From Hofstenia miamia (Eukaryota > Xenacoelomorpha > Acoela > Hofsteniidae), in contig CABFPE010000134.1 in the NCBI GenBank assembly GCA_900660155.1, forward strand, positions 573,836-637,835: a DNA stretch of 64,000 nt. Direction: 5' to 3'. Under the pieces are notes generated by a model. It saw only the letters and a list, made by a program, of their open reading frames with translations. It searched no databases and was not told the DNA's origin. A program made the position numbers and the translations under genes. Within the stretch, counting starts at the first letter, position 1. The number at the start of each line of letters is the position of its first letter. Positions 48,356 to 60,054 of the stretch are shown piece by piece.

Positions 48356-49352
48356 ATTTTAAAAGTCTATTGGATTCTGTGATAGTGGCAGGATCCTTGA
48401 CAGTATATTGGCAGGATTGTCCTTCATAGAGATCCATATTATGGAGAGAGATTTTAACTTTACAATATGGGTAAGAGTAATTGCTATAAGATAAGGTAAT
48501 CCATATAATTTTCTACTGCACAAGCCTTGTACCAAAGGCCAATTATAGCTTACAATAGTTGAACCAGGAGATGCATAAATAATGGCTATAGCAATGACTA
48601 GTACTTCCTTGTAAAATATATGTTGCATTAAAGGTGCGTGAAATGAGTAAGATAGACTTTCAGGTGTGATTATTCCAATTGAGATATCAGATGCCTTGGT
48701 GTACCAAATGTCCGTGTTGATTGAAAAATGGGCTGTTGACCATGGCATAGTGAAATTTGAGTTACGAATAAAAAAAGTGTTGATACAATGGGCAATAAAA
48801 AATCTTGGATCATCAATATTATAGAGAGGTTGTAATACATTAAACAATGATATTAGAATTTTTTGTCATTGCTTTAGTGATAAGGTATGTAATGGAATTT
48901 CTGCAAGTAGTTTAATAAGATGCTGTTGATCAGGCAGAAATAGATTGTTGGTGTACAGACAGATAAAATCTGAGAAAATGTGTTTTCATGGACAGTCCTG
49001 CTGATGAAGACAACTGAATACATTGTATGCCTAGTTGATTTATGGTATGGTTCCATTGCTCTATAACATGTATTTTAGATATATGAAAAGCCAAAAGAAG
49101 ATTATCAGCATGGGCCCAGACAGTGGAGCAGTGTTTACAAATTGGATTGAGTAGATGATTTGCTAGGAATTGGCATGAGACCACCAAGTATGTGGGACCC
49201 ATGGGGGCTGTGTAAAAAAAGAAGGTTCTGCCGTGATGGTCTATGAAGGTTGTTTTATACTTGTCCTTATGATGTAGTGATAAATGATAACACTGTGCAA
49301 AACTAAAAAAAGTACAGGATATCTGCAGAAATTTTTGTATTCCTAGTAACAT
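48356..49352 (-). mobile_element. Reverse transcriptase-RNase H fossil of atypical family
   Basis: Reading the minus strand from 49352: a palm region with YHLSLHHKDKYKTTFIDHHG, FFYTAPMGPTYLVVSCQFLA and an active-site-like HADNLLLAF (about 48930-49300). A connection follows, and then an RNase H-like region with NTDIWYTKASDISIG, a glutamate after the HAPL block, and KDNPANILSR near its end (about 48360-48720). APMG in place of the usual MPFG and the NPA-x-x-LSR ending recall hepadnavirus-like or DIRS-like polymerases. The spacing of the palm is gypsy-like. No LTR, gag or recombinase is attached. It is an old, broken fragment of unsettled family. Confidence 0.6.
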
Positions 49353-49541
49353 GCAAATTTTATTTCTGGCTTTCTTTTTTTTTGAATTAGGTATAAATTG
49401 TGCAAAATTTCCACAATTGTAAGTTTCAGTAAAAACGTCAAAAATGGATTACTGATGACTTTGCATTCCCATATTATGTGCATTAAATTATAAATCTTAA
49501 GAGAAAAACACAGTTTAATACACACATATTATGTACATTAT

Positions 49542-50495
49542 TTGTTAAATCATTTATTTGAAAAACACAACTACCTATCTCAAACAAAAGTTCATCAGGT
49601 GTTTCTTATTCAAATAGAATTTGTGTTATTTATATTAAAATGTCTATCACTCAAGCATAATGTACAAAAAACCCTATTGCAACATTTTTTTGACAAACCA
49701 TATGAAAATTTAAAAGTAATTTTTGCAAGCATACAGTATGAAGTCCATAAATGGCATGTTTGTGCAGATTTCAAGGTTATAGGCATGCTCACTGGCCTTC
49801 AGCCAGACTATGCTATATTTATATATATGCTTATGGGACTCTAGAACAAGAGCCAAACACTATGTATGCAAGCACTGGCCTGCTAAAGATGAAATTGAGC
49901 AAGGAAAAACATAACATCAAACACATAAACCACTTCTGCAAAGTGATATAATCCATTTACTACCTTTGAATATTAAACTTGGTTTGTTAAAGCAGTTTGT
50001 GAAAGCACTAGACACAGATTCCTTGGCAATTGCATATCTTGAAGAAAAGTTTCCTTCATTAAGTTGAGTAAAATAAAATAAGGTCCCCAAATTTGAAAAA
50101 TTGTTCTTGATGAAACTTTTAACACACATATCATGAGAAAAGAAAAATGTGCCATGGACTCATTCAAGAAAGTTTGTGATAACTTCCTGGGAAAACATTG
50201 TTCAGAAGACTATTTGCAGGATGTGAATGATCTATTGCATCATTTTCATGATATTGGATATAAAATGTCTCTAATAGTTCATGTACTCCACTCTCATTTG
50301 GATTTTTTGGCTGAGAATCTTGGCCATGTGAGTGATGAACATGGTAAAAGGTTCCATCAATATATTTCATTAATAGAAAAAAGTTTTAAATGAAAATGGA
50401 AGACTGGTATGTTGACAGACTACTGCTGGAATTTAAAAAAGGATGATGACACTCTACACAAGAGAGTTAAGAGGACAAATGTTGTTTAAAGTGGT
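49542..50495 (+). pseudogene. Decayed copy of a widespread mobile-element-associated protein of unknown function
   Basis: Fragments in order: VHKWHVCADFKVIGMLTGLQ (near 49750), LWNKSQTLCMQALAC, VKAVCESTRHRFLGN, GPQI near 50085, MDSFKKVCDNFLGKHCSEDY, MSLIVHVLHSHLDFLAENLG, VSDEHGKRFHQYI (50133-50393) and MLTDYCWNLKKDDD. I recall a family of uncharacterised proteins, often multi-copy in arthropod and cnidarian genomes, with the pattern HFLHSHLDFFPENLG..SDEHGERFHQDI....Y.G.W...MLADYCW.L.RD; the blocks match it in order. The frame is broken several times and the start is not found. The function of that family is unknown to me. Confidence 0.6.
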
Positions 50496-50574
50496 GAATT
50501 TGGTGTTTTTTTTAAATAATTAATAATAAAGTACATGAAAATTGAACCTAATCCAGAGAAATACTATTAATTTT

Positions 50575-51500
50575 GACCAAATGAAGGGGGCAAAGTAACT
50601 TTCATTATTTTTAGCTGCCATATTGGCAGACCAAAGATTCAAGATTGGAAATCAAAAGGTACTTTTTCAAGTTACTGTAAATAGATTAAATTTTGTTGTA
50701 GCAATTGATAAAGAAATTTCTTTGGAATTCTTACATTGATTTCTTATGGTTTGTTTATTTATTATGATGTAAAGCTAAGCAAGTTGTGTTTAGTAGTGGC
50801 TTTGATCCATCATGGGAATGATTCAAGGGTCTTTGTGCCATGCCATGAAAGTGCACTTAAGTTAGGAATAGGCATTTTTATTCTTGTTTAGCTGACTACC
50901 AATCATTATCTCACATTTATTAGAAATAACAAACTCAGACTAAGGCTAGCAAACCAAACATAGGGATTTGTATTTATATTATTTTAGATCCAAATTGATG
51001 ATGATAATGTGACCAATAATGTGACCAAACATGTATCAGTTATTAAATGTAGGATAGGAAGCTGCTATATATTAGATTAGTTTATTAAAGCCAATATATT
51101 TCAGTAATGGCTATACATAATATTAACTATGCAATTAGTAACAAGTCAGGTTGCAAGTACATGAAACACTTTTACAAATAGAGATTAAGTCGAGTTGTGT
51201 CTTGTCTTGAGTATAAACGGAGCTAGGATAGGGTACACATAAGTTATATCGATGAGCTGAGAAATGGAACTCATCTAACTGGATCATATGTGAGCATGTG
51301 ATACTGGATGTGGAGATAGGTCTTGGGTGGATGCCAAGTTACCAATGGTTAGAAGGGATGTGTGAGGCTTCATCACCTAAATAGTGTTCACCATAATGTC
51401 TATTAATTAAAGTTAATGGAATTAAAGATGTGGAAGTAAAGCATTGCTCTGGTTATAGTGAAATAGTAAGGAGAAACTGATGACAATGCCTGGTAGAGTA
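50575..51500 (+). repeat. LTR of the 1.1-kb family, both ends missing
   Basis: Starts mid-LTR (AAGGGGGCAAAGTAACTTTC...) and runs to AATGCCTGGTAGAG, where the terminal GATGTTACA is replaced by TA and the Tc1 element at 51501. Confidence 0.8.
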
Positions 51501-52775
51501 CTGGCCAAATGTTTAGGAAGAGTAACCTGTCTAAAGTGTGTTTTATGCTATTTCCTGGAAACTTCATAAAATTGATGGAATTCCCAATTTTTTCTTAGAA
51601 TTTACACAGATTCATTTAACCAATCATATTAGCACAAGTTTAGATTTACACACAATACATTTTCACTAAAAAAGCACTATCATTATAGCTTGAAATATGG
51701 TGTGTGGTAGTGAAATTTCACCAACAAAGCATGCTCAAATTCATATCTTGTATGAGGAGGGGTACAATTATCATGCTTTATCTGTCAGAATGGGCGTGTC
51801 AGTATCTTCAGTATCCAGAAGTGTTACTCATTATCAGCACCTGCAAATTTTTCCTCTTGCAAGGAGTCTAGAAGACCAAAAGTGACAACCCCTCAGGCTG
51901 ACCATTTCATTCACCATTACGTCATCTATCTACCATTCTTTTCTTCCTAGAAGTCAAAGCAAATCTAGGTGTGGTAGTGCAGAATATATCAACATGCACC
52001 ATTAAGTGTTGATTGAATACTACCTTTAACCTTCCATTGTGCAAACTGGCAGCCAAACCCTGATTGTCTTCAAAGAAAATTCAAGAGTGGTTGCACTTCA
52101 GCAGGCAATACTAACACTAGACCCCTGAGATGTGGTATCAAGTAATGTTTAGTGACGAATCCCAGATTTGCCAGCTTACATCATAATGGCTACATGTTTG
52201 ATGACCAAGAAAGCAAAGATTCAACACATGTTACACGCAACAAACTGTCTGCTCAGCACATTCTGTGATGATTTGAGGTGCTATAACTGCAAATGTGCGT
52301 CCCTGGTCTGCATTTTGTTCCTCACAACAAGACAGTCACAGCCAAGGAATACTTCAAAATAATTCAGGAGAAAGTTCCCATGTTTATGCAGCTTTGTGGA
52401 ACATCTGTAATATAACAAGATGGTGCTCCTTGTAACAGCGCCAAAGTTGTGAAACAGTGGATTGCATCACAAGACTTTTGGATACTTGAGAACTAGCCAG
52501 GAAACTCCCCAGACCTCAACTTCATAGAAAATTGCTGGCATCACATCAAAAACTGTCTTAGGAAGCACCAATGCACATCACTCGACGATCTGAAGTAGCA
52601 AATTAAAGTGGTATGCTGCACAGAGATTACTGATGATTATTGTAGAAAGCTGGTCAAGTCAATGTCAAATCACATTGCTGAGTGTTTGGCCAATAATGGC
52701 GGACATACAAAATATTAGCAAGTTTTTCTGAATTAACTATTTATTTTCTACATGGTGCTATCATATTGTTTCTAC
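51501..52775 (+). mobile_element. Tc1-like element, right end missing
   Basis: Left end CTGGCCAAATGTTTAGGAAG follows a TA (51499-51500) and resembles the usual Tc1-like start. The transposase pseudogene occupies 51697-52718. No matching right inverted repeat appears before 52776, where an LTR-like sequence (TGTAGAATCG) begins, so the right end was probably lost to that insertion. Confidence 0.75.
51697..52718 (+). pseudogene. Tc1-family transposase, broken
   Basis: N-terminal helix-turn-helix (ISPTKHAQIHILYEEGYNYH, VSVSSVSRSVTHY; 51697-51885). First catalytic aspartate in WYQVMFSDESQICQ (near 52155), second in QDGAPCNSAKVVKQW (near 52420), glutamate in PGNSPDLNFIENCWHHIK (near 52520). C-terminus ECLANNGGHTKY followed by TAG at 52716-52718. 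I count 35 residues between the second D and the E. A TAG replaces the expected tryptophan codon just before PGNSPDL, and other stops and shifts occur upstream. Length about 340 codons, normal for the family. Confidence 0.85.
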
Positions 52776-53362
52776 TGTAGAATCGCAGGGGAGCTCTGGC
52801 TAATCTAGTGGTCCCATTACGAGATAAGCTACTAAAATCCATTTAGCAAGAAAAACAGTAAGAAAATTCAGAAAACGATTCCAACAAATCAAGAGAAATT
52901 CCAACCAGGTTCAGAGAAACAAAAACTAATAATGGTAACAGCACAGCATAGGTACGGTATTAAATCCAAATTCTAGAAGAATGAGACAACAACAAGATAA
53001 CAACTAAAATGAGTAAGAATGACATCGAAGCTTGGTGACAGTTTCAAAGCGCAGAACTGCAGTGTAAAAATAACACAAGAGGCAAAGTTAAACATCAGTT
53101 GGTAGTGAAGTTGATTCACGGCCAGGGGAAATAACTATCCCCACTGGCTCACACCAAAGAGAAAGAACAAAACCAAATATGATAGAGAAACAGTAACGGC
53201 TTGGCACTATGTTACAATCACCAGACTAAAATCAGATGACCGCTTTGGTATGTCACGATCAGAGTTCATCTCCAGGCATTGATTCACCTGCACACTTCCA
53301 CAGAATAGAGTAGAGAGCTTAACTGACACCCTAATTTGTACAGAATCACGCCAGGATCACCA
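52776..53362. other. Short LTR-like start followed by unassigned DNA
   Basis: The first 32 bases (TGTAGAATCGCAGGGGAGCT...) match the start of the element 4 LTR at about 27 of 32 positions. The rest does not resemble the LTR and I recognise nothing in it. It may be an LTR remnant with other DNA inserted. Confidence 0.4.
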
Positions 53363-53988
53363 TGTAGAATTGTGGGGGAGCTTTGGCTACTCTAGCAGTA
53401 CTGGGTAATTCAAAGACTGCAAAGTCTACTGTAGCAGAGAATGACCCGCATTCCAACAAAAGAAACATACATTGGTGGTTCACTGATTTTGCCAAACAAA
53501 TACAGAGATTCCATTCCATAAAGAACTCCAGCAGTGACCAATTCACATGGCATCACACCAAGGCCATATCTTTGAAGCCATCCCTACTTGCCAAGGTGCT
53601 AATTGTGTGTCTCAAGTATTAATTTCTAGCTCAATAAACAATATTTCTCAGAGTTCTCTTATCTCAGCTCATGTAAATAAATAATAAACAAAAGGCACGT
53701 ACTTACCGTGCATTCATGTTCACCAGCAGCATAGTATATTTGCAATGTGTTAATTATTAAGTGCATGTACAAATCAATCAAATAAAAGCTGTTATTCCCT
53801 ACACCTAATCGTAACCTAAAGTGACCACGATTTGGGGTGTCACTGTTAAGGAGCTATTTGTCACCCCAGACCCAGTGCAGTTTCCTCCCGAATTGTCACT
53901 GGATCTTAAGCAGCAATTATCATTACTAAATCTTTGACGATGAATCTAAAATGGGTTAATAGGTAATTAAATGAAAAAGATTGAACAC
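53363..53988 (+). repeat. 5' LTR of element 4
   Basis: Begins TGTAGAATTGTGGGGGAGC. Matches 60055-60665 throughout: AATTGTGTGTCTCAAGT, TCTAGCTCAATAA, TTATCTCAGCTCATGTAA, TTAAGTGCATGTAC, ATTCCCTACACCTA. By eye the pair differs at roughly a fifth to a quarter of positions, which makes this an old insertion. The right end is approximate. Confidence 0.85.
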
Positions 53989-56081
53989 AGTTGAAGGAAG
54001 CTAAATATATATTTTTTAAACTATTATCAAACATTTATACCAGATATTGCAAAGAAAACAGTACATATTTCTAATCTATTACGATCTAAGTCCGACCTTA
54101 ATTGGAATTGGCAACATCAAGAAGAATTCGAATCACTAAAAACTGAAATGAAAAAACTACCATCACAAAACCGTTCATCCTTGACTGCAATGCTCGTAGT
54201 GTAGCAATTGGTGGCTGTCTTAGTCAAATTCTTGACAATAAAGAACAACCAATTCAGTTTTTTAGTAGAAAACTTAAAAAATCCTAATTAAATTATGGCA
54301 GTATAAAATTTGAAATGTTAGCATTGGTAGAATCCCTTAAAAAATTTCGATATTTTTTAATTGGCAAAAAGACTTTCACTGTTTGGACAGATAATAGTGG
54401 TCTTTCATGGCTTAAATAATTTTCAGGTGATAAATCCAACATTGTTGCNATTTCAATTTTACAATTGAACATCGAAAAGGGGCATTGCATGCAAACGCCG
54501 ATCTCTTCACTGCTCTACCTCAATATCTAAGCGATTTACAAAAATTGCCAGGAGAAAAAGTACAATTTTCTTTTATCCCTACAACACAATACGGTAATTT
54601 ACCCGACATTAATGTTAATCGTCAAGGGCAACCTCAATTATCTATTGCAATAAAAGAAGAAATAAGTGAAGAAGAAATTGCTGAAAAACAAATGACAGAT
54701 CACTTATTAAAGCAACTAATAAATAAGTTACATATGCCTGAAACCTAATTAGATTCACAAGCTATTCGTTTATGGAAAAGATACCACTGGGCTATTACTG
54801 ACAATAATTTGTTATATGCCAAATCAAGAAATAACAAAATTGCCATTCCGGATTACTTTAAACATGATTTAGTGAGAAAAATTCACGAAAGTGGCCACTT
54901 AGGCATTTTAAAAACTGAAAAAACCGTTAATAAACACTTTATTTGTCCAAATTTACGGAAAACAATGTACGATGTTAATAAATGTAGGATATGTCTATTA
55001 ACAAGTAAAGATCATTTTCAAGAACAGAGAACGGAACTACAAAAGATTAATGCTAGTTACCGAATGAAATTGTTCATATTGATATCGAACAGTTATCTAA
55101 AGATGACGCTAATTATCAATAAATTATTGTTATGGTAGATAATTTTACAAAATATTTAAAAATTATCTCTACTGACTTGATAACTGCACTGAAGGTTGCA
55201 GATATTATTATGCACGATTAGATATTAACATTGGAACCAATGCATAAAATTATAATGGATCAAGGTGTGCAATTTGAAAGTTCCTTGTTCAAAGAAATGA
55301 TGACACACATGGAAATTTTAAATAAACATATTACAACATACCATCCGCAAGCAAATGGCATGTCAGAGAGAACAAACAAAATATTGTTAAAATTAATACG
55401 TGCACTTACTTCTCGAATTGGTGGAAAGCAATGGTGAAAAATTATTAAAAAAGTTGAGTACTTTTATAATACGTCCGTGCATAGTACAACAGGTGTTTCT
55501 CCATTAAAAGGCATGTTTGAACATGAAGCAACATCTCCATTATCCATTATGTTTAAAAATTATGTCGATCAACCTATTGATAAATGCATTCGCCATCTCA
55601 TAAAGAATTTAACTTCTACTCATGAAACCATGATCCACAATACTAAAAAGAGTGCAGTTCTTCAAATACGCAACTTCAATAAAAAAATTTACGGTAAACC
55701 TCATGAGATAGGAGACAGTGTCTATGTAGATACACCAGGGATTACAACTGATAAGGAACAAGTTTGTAAATTAGCTAACAAATGGTATGGCCCTTTTAAA
55801 ATTTTAAAATATTACCAGATAATAACTATAAATTAGATAACGGTAAAATTGTACACTTTCAAAATATTAAACATACAATAAAAGATGTCGAGAATATTGT
55901 ATTAGATAATTTTCAACAATTAAAATTAATTGATTTGGGTATTGAAAATTATTACAATGTTGACTATATTAAAAGTGTAGACGAAGAATCTTTTGATGAA
56001 GAAATTCATTACAATATACCTATAGATGAAAAGAAAATGTATCCTACTCATTCTACACAAGCAAAATTTATTAATCTATAG
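53989..56081 (+). mobile_element. Element 4 pol region (Ty3/gypsy-like)
   Basis: Contains the end of reverse transcriptase (about 54020-54110), RNase H (VAIGGCLSQILDNKEQPIQF and KFEMLALVESLKKFRYFL; about 54170-54420), and the integrase zinc-binding domain with H-x3-H and CRIC (HESGHLGILKTEKTVNKHF; about 54860-55010). Integrase core residues are seen in MDQGVQFESS and TTYHPQANGMSERTNK (about 55240-55390). A C-terminal GPFKI-type region ends near 55836 and a tail runs to a stop at about 56081. Gag and protease are not recognised. Broken in several places. One undetermined base at 54450. Confidence 0.88.
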
Positions 56082-57566
56082 TATAATATATTGTATTATA
56101 TTATTCCCGTAATGGGAATAGATTACTAATTTTATGTTTAGAATTGACATATCTCAAGCTACACGAAATATCCCTCACTCAGCTAGTAGCCAACCTTCAT
56201 CAAGTGGCAGTTCAAAAACTCACAAATACTTGGAATGTATGGAACACTTTACAAACTTAGAAGGTGAAATTCTACATCCCTATTTTCGACTTACAAGAAA
56301 AGCTTTATATATTGTCAATCATAACACCCCATGAGAAGTTAAAGAAAACATACAAACTCTAACAACAATAAAAGATAAAATTCCATCTTTTGATATTTTA
56401 CCTATGACTATCGATGCCTTCAAACGTCCTAAATGTAATACTCTGATTTTTTATGAGTATCAAATGAATCCAAAACTAGAATGATCTTATTTATGAACTA
56501 CTACTCATATATCATTTGATGGAAATTTTAAAATTAAAAATCTAAAAGAACTTTTATCTAATATTTATCATTTACGTCAAATCGAAGAAATTAATTTGGA
56601 TTACAATTCTTTACAAATTGTTTACTTCATTAGACAAAATTATTTACTACTACGTGATTTACATCAACTGTTTTATTTCTTCAACAGACATTTATTTATA
56701 TTGCCAGATCTGATATAGAAACTCCTTCGTTTTTTGAAATGTTAGAAAAAACTGTTGAAAACTTTTATATTTTTCACTTAACAGACTATGTGGTGTTAAA
56801 CAACAACTTCACTGATAACAGCATTTCAAAAATGATCTATACTGATATTCTACTACACACCTATGGTTGACTTCAGATTGCTATTGATTTATGTTTATAC
56901 ACTCAAACTTCTGAAATACTGGATGAAACATGTTTACTAGACACTATTGCTAATGTCTCCATTTGCTTTTCACTGAAGGTATCTGAAAACAGTATTAATG
57001 CAATTAATGAATACTGGCAAAATATTAAAACTTTTCAACCACCTGATTATAATTGGCCTGGAATTGATATCAAATCACCCTTTCTACAGTATACTCCATC
57101 TGTCAAAAATGCTTTAACATCATTTCAAATGTCTTATAGCTTACGTGATCATAAAGATTTTAGAAAAACACTTTTTGTTGAAGAAAAAATACCGCCTATT
57201 AATGCCAAAGCTGCTATATGGATTCTCAGTATTTTTTGCACTGAAATCGAAAACCTTTCTTTACCCATAGAAAAAAGATTACATATGACAATGACGAAGA
57301 ATGCAGATTTGAAATAGCCATCACTCCAATTACACCTAAAACAAAAAACTGGTTGCTACATCATTTACCTATTAAAACCTCTCCATTAAAGTCAGCTGCC
57401 AAAATTATCTATAAATACGAAAAGTATATAGCACATTTGTTATGTCAATTAAACCCCACCAGTATCATACCTATTACGATGTTAGCATTTCGCTTTGGAA
57501 TTCATATGAATGACATCAACATTTTCTCAAACTGGGTGAAAAAATATATGTGGGGTCCTAGCAATG

Positions 57567-58782
57567 ACCCATTTTGCCACCACCAGTGGTCCACTGGTGG
57601 GGAATGAGTGCCATGGGCGGCCACCAGTTCCCACCAGTGGACCATTGGTGGGGAAGCAGTGGCAGGAGTGGCAGGAGTGGCAATTACTGCCACTCATAGC
57701 CACTAGTGGACCACTGGTGGATAGCTAGTGGCAGTAGTAGCACCCATGTAGCCACCACCAGTGGTCCACTGGTGGGGAATGAGTGGCATGGGCGGCCACC
57801 AGTTCCCACCAGTGGACCACTGGTGGGGAAGCAGTGGCAGGNNNNNNNNNNNNNNNNNNNNNNNNNNNNNNNNNNNNNNNNNNNNNNNNNNNNNNNNNNN
57901 NNNNNNNNNNNNNNNNNNNNNNNNNNNNNNNNNNNNNNNNNNNNNNNNNNNNNNNNNNNNNNNNNNNNNNNNNNNNNNNNNNNNNNNNNNNGCAGGAGTG
58001 GCAATTACAGCCACTCATAGCCACTAGTGGACCACTGGTGGATAACTAGTGGCAGTAGTAGCAATTGCAGCCACTCATAGCCACCAGTAGACCACTGGTG
58101 GACCACTAGTGACATCTGATTTATTCTTAATCATAAATAATATATGAGCTAATGCTTGCAAGTAAAATATTATTCATTATTATGCTCTCTTAAATCTTAT
58201 AAACATATAAAATTCATTGTGAAGAGCTTTTTTGCAATTTTCTGTTTACAAAAATTATAAGAAATATGTGCAGAATGAAATTTCAAAATAATTTATTCAC
58301 GATTATTCGTGGACCCTGAAATCAATGTCTACATGAGTACTTAAAATTGGGCAAAATATATTTTTAATTAAATAATGTTTAAAAATTGCAATTTCTTCGG
58401 AAATTGAAAATTAAGTCTAAATTGGGCATTTTTGTGTGCTTGTTGTTATTGCTTATAATAAAAAATTCATTATACTTTCCATTGACAATCAAAATTCAAT
58501 GTAAATGGTGAGCTTGCTAGCATTTCCTGCAACCCTTTGTTGGGTTTATCTTAGTTTAAACTGCAATGTTTAAACTCTATCAATATAAAATTTTGCTGTT
58601 GCTACATTTGAGCCATTTCTCTAATGCTTAAATCATATTTTTGCCACCAGTGGCCCACCAATTAGCCAACAGCAGACCACCAGTTAGCCACTGGTGGTCC
58701 ACTGGTGCACGGGTGGCCAAAACCCACCTGGTGGCCCACCGTATCTGCCACTGGTGGACCACTAGTGGTCCACCATTATTTG
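57567..58782. mobile_element. Palindrome-rich repeat inserted in ORF3 copy 3
   Basis: The ORF3 block KKYMWG stops here and resumes after about 1.2 kb. Both edges are packed with copies of the 21-bp palindrome CCACCAGTGGTCCACTGGTGG (arms of 10 bp, one central base; a clear copy at 57580-57600) and close variants. Higher-order units about 90-180 bp long contain GGCAGGAGTGGCAGGAGTGG and CACTCATAGCCACTAG. The middle (about 58110-58630) is AT-rich and unique. An N gap lies at 57842-57991. Target duplication not identified. Confidence 0.7.
57842..57991. other. Assembly gap (N)
   Basis: 150 undetermined bases inside the palindromic repeat array, as expected where repeats defeat assembly. Confidence 1.
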
Positions 58783-60054
58783 GCTACATAGGGAGACACT
58801 TTATAAAACGATAGAAGGCAAATTACTACCACTTTCAACGTCAGATTTAATCAATAGAGTTAAAAAATCTACTAAGGAGATTACCAGTAATTACAAATGA
58901 AAATTTGCTGCTTCCCGTAATGCATTACTATTCAAATGGCTCACAAAACATTACAACACTTGCAGTTTTCAAAAAGATTTACACACAAAGAAAAGTATGT
59001 TAAAAGATGGTCAACAAACCAATATCATTATTACAGAAAAAATAGTACGCACTACAAATGAATTAGCTGAAGAAGAAAAAATCCTCTCACAATCTACATT
59101 AACTCTGTCTCCTCAAATTCATAACGAAGTTGAAAGAATAAATCGCGAAAAAATTGGTAGTATTGATCTCCTGGTCGAATATGAATAGATAGATTCCCCC
59201 AAAGAACGTTTATTAATGCAAAGATCTCCGCCACTATCACCTCAAATACAGACACAACCTCATTCTTTTGATAATACGATACTGAAAGTTTAAAAACATT
59301 TTTCATAACAGAACAATTTACACAGTGTGAAATTGATGAAATACTAAAAAATGGTGAATTAACTGTGATAGATGTTGAGTGTGTACCATCCAAACTAAAA
59401 CCTTTTGGCAAAATGTAGACACTATGCAACACAATTATCCAATATCCTATGGAATTGCTAAAACAACTACTGAATCAATTAATGACGTCAATCAATTCAA
59501 TATAATTTCCACACACAACTACTTCCGTATTCAACTAAATATTGTGTATGTACTCATTATCATGCCATCCTGGAAAGGTAAAAAGAATGTAAGAGATGGA
59601 GTAAAACTGAAAATGTGCGATAATTATCACAACAATCTTCACACTGTTCAGAACTTTATGAAGACACCTCTATACAAAAACTCAATCAAACAATTGAAAA
59701 TACATGATAATGAAAAAAGAATGTTCATAGATTGAAAACATACCCTTTTACATGTTTTCAAAAATGGCAAACCGATACACCTACAAGTACAATTAATAAA
59801 CGAAACAATTAATGCTACTTTGCACAGATGTGTTACATTATTTTCAGGAGTAATGGATACAATATGGACTAACACACTTCAAGAACATTACAGATTTTAC
59901 GATGTAGCTAACAGACTTGAAACTAAAGTCTTATTAAGATATGGAAAACATTCTTTAGATGACATTACTACAGAAGATATACACAATAATATATCTATGT
60001 TCTTTAAAGAAATCAAAATGAATCGTAACTTAATTCACACATTTCAAGAAATAT

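Larger units (their letters stand above)
56134..60054 (+). mobile_element. ORF3, copy 3 (element 4)
   Basis: A separate reading frame region starting about 50 bp after the end of pol, in the position where some gypsy-like elements carry an envelope. Blocks in order: SQPSSSGSSKTHKYLE, GEILHPYFRLTRKALYIVNH, a KRPKCNTLIFYEYQMNP segment, DFRKTLFVEEKIPP, AAIWILSIF, TKNWLLHHLPI, KKYMWG (near 57540), then past an inserted repeat SGVMDTIWTNTLQEHYRFYDVANR (in two blocks near 59845-59910). It ends against the 3' LTR. The same block order occurs in copies 1, 2 and 4, although the wording is much diverged. No signal peptide, membrane segment or glycosylation-rich ectodomain is apparent. Broken in several places. 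Confidence 0.7.

Noticed and set aside
49610-50370. Minus-strand frames opposite the 49.5-50.5 kb remnant
   Set aside because: The plus strand carries the ordered family blocks; the minus frames are shadows.
57580-58110. CRISPR-like array of regularly repeated palindromes
   Set aside because: The genome is eukaryotic, units and spacers are not unique, and the repeats form minisatellite-like higher-order units.
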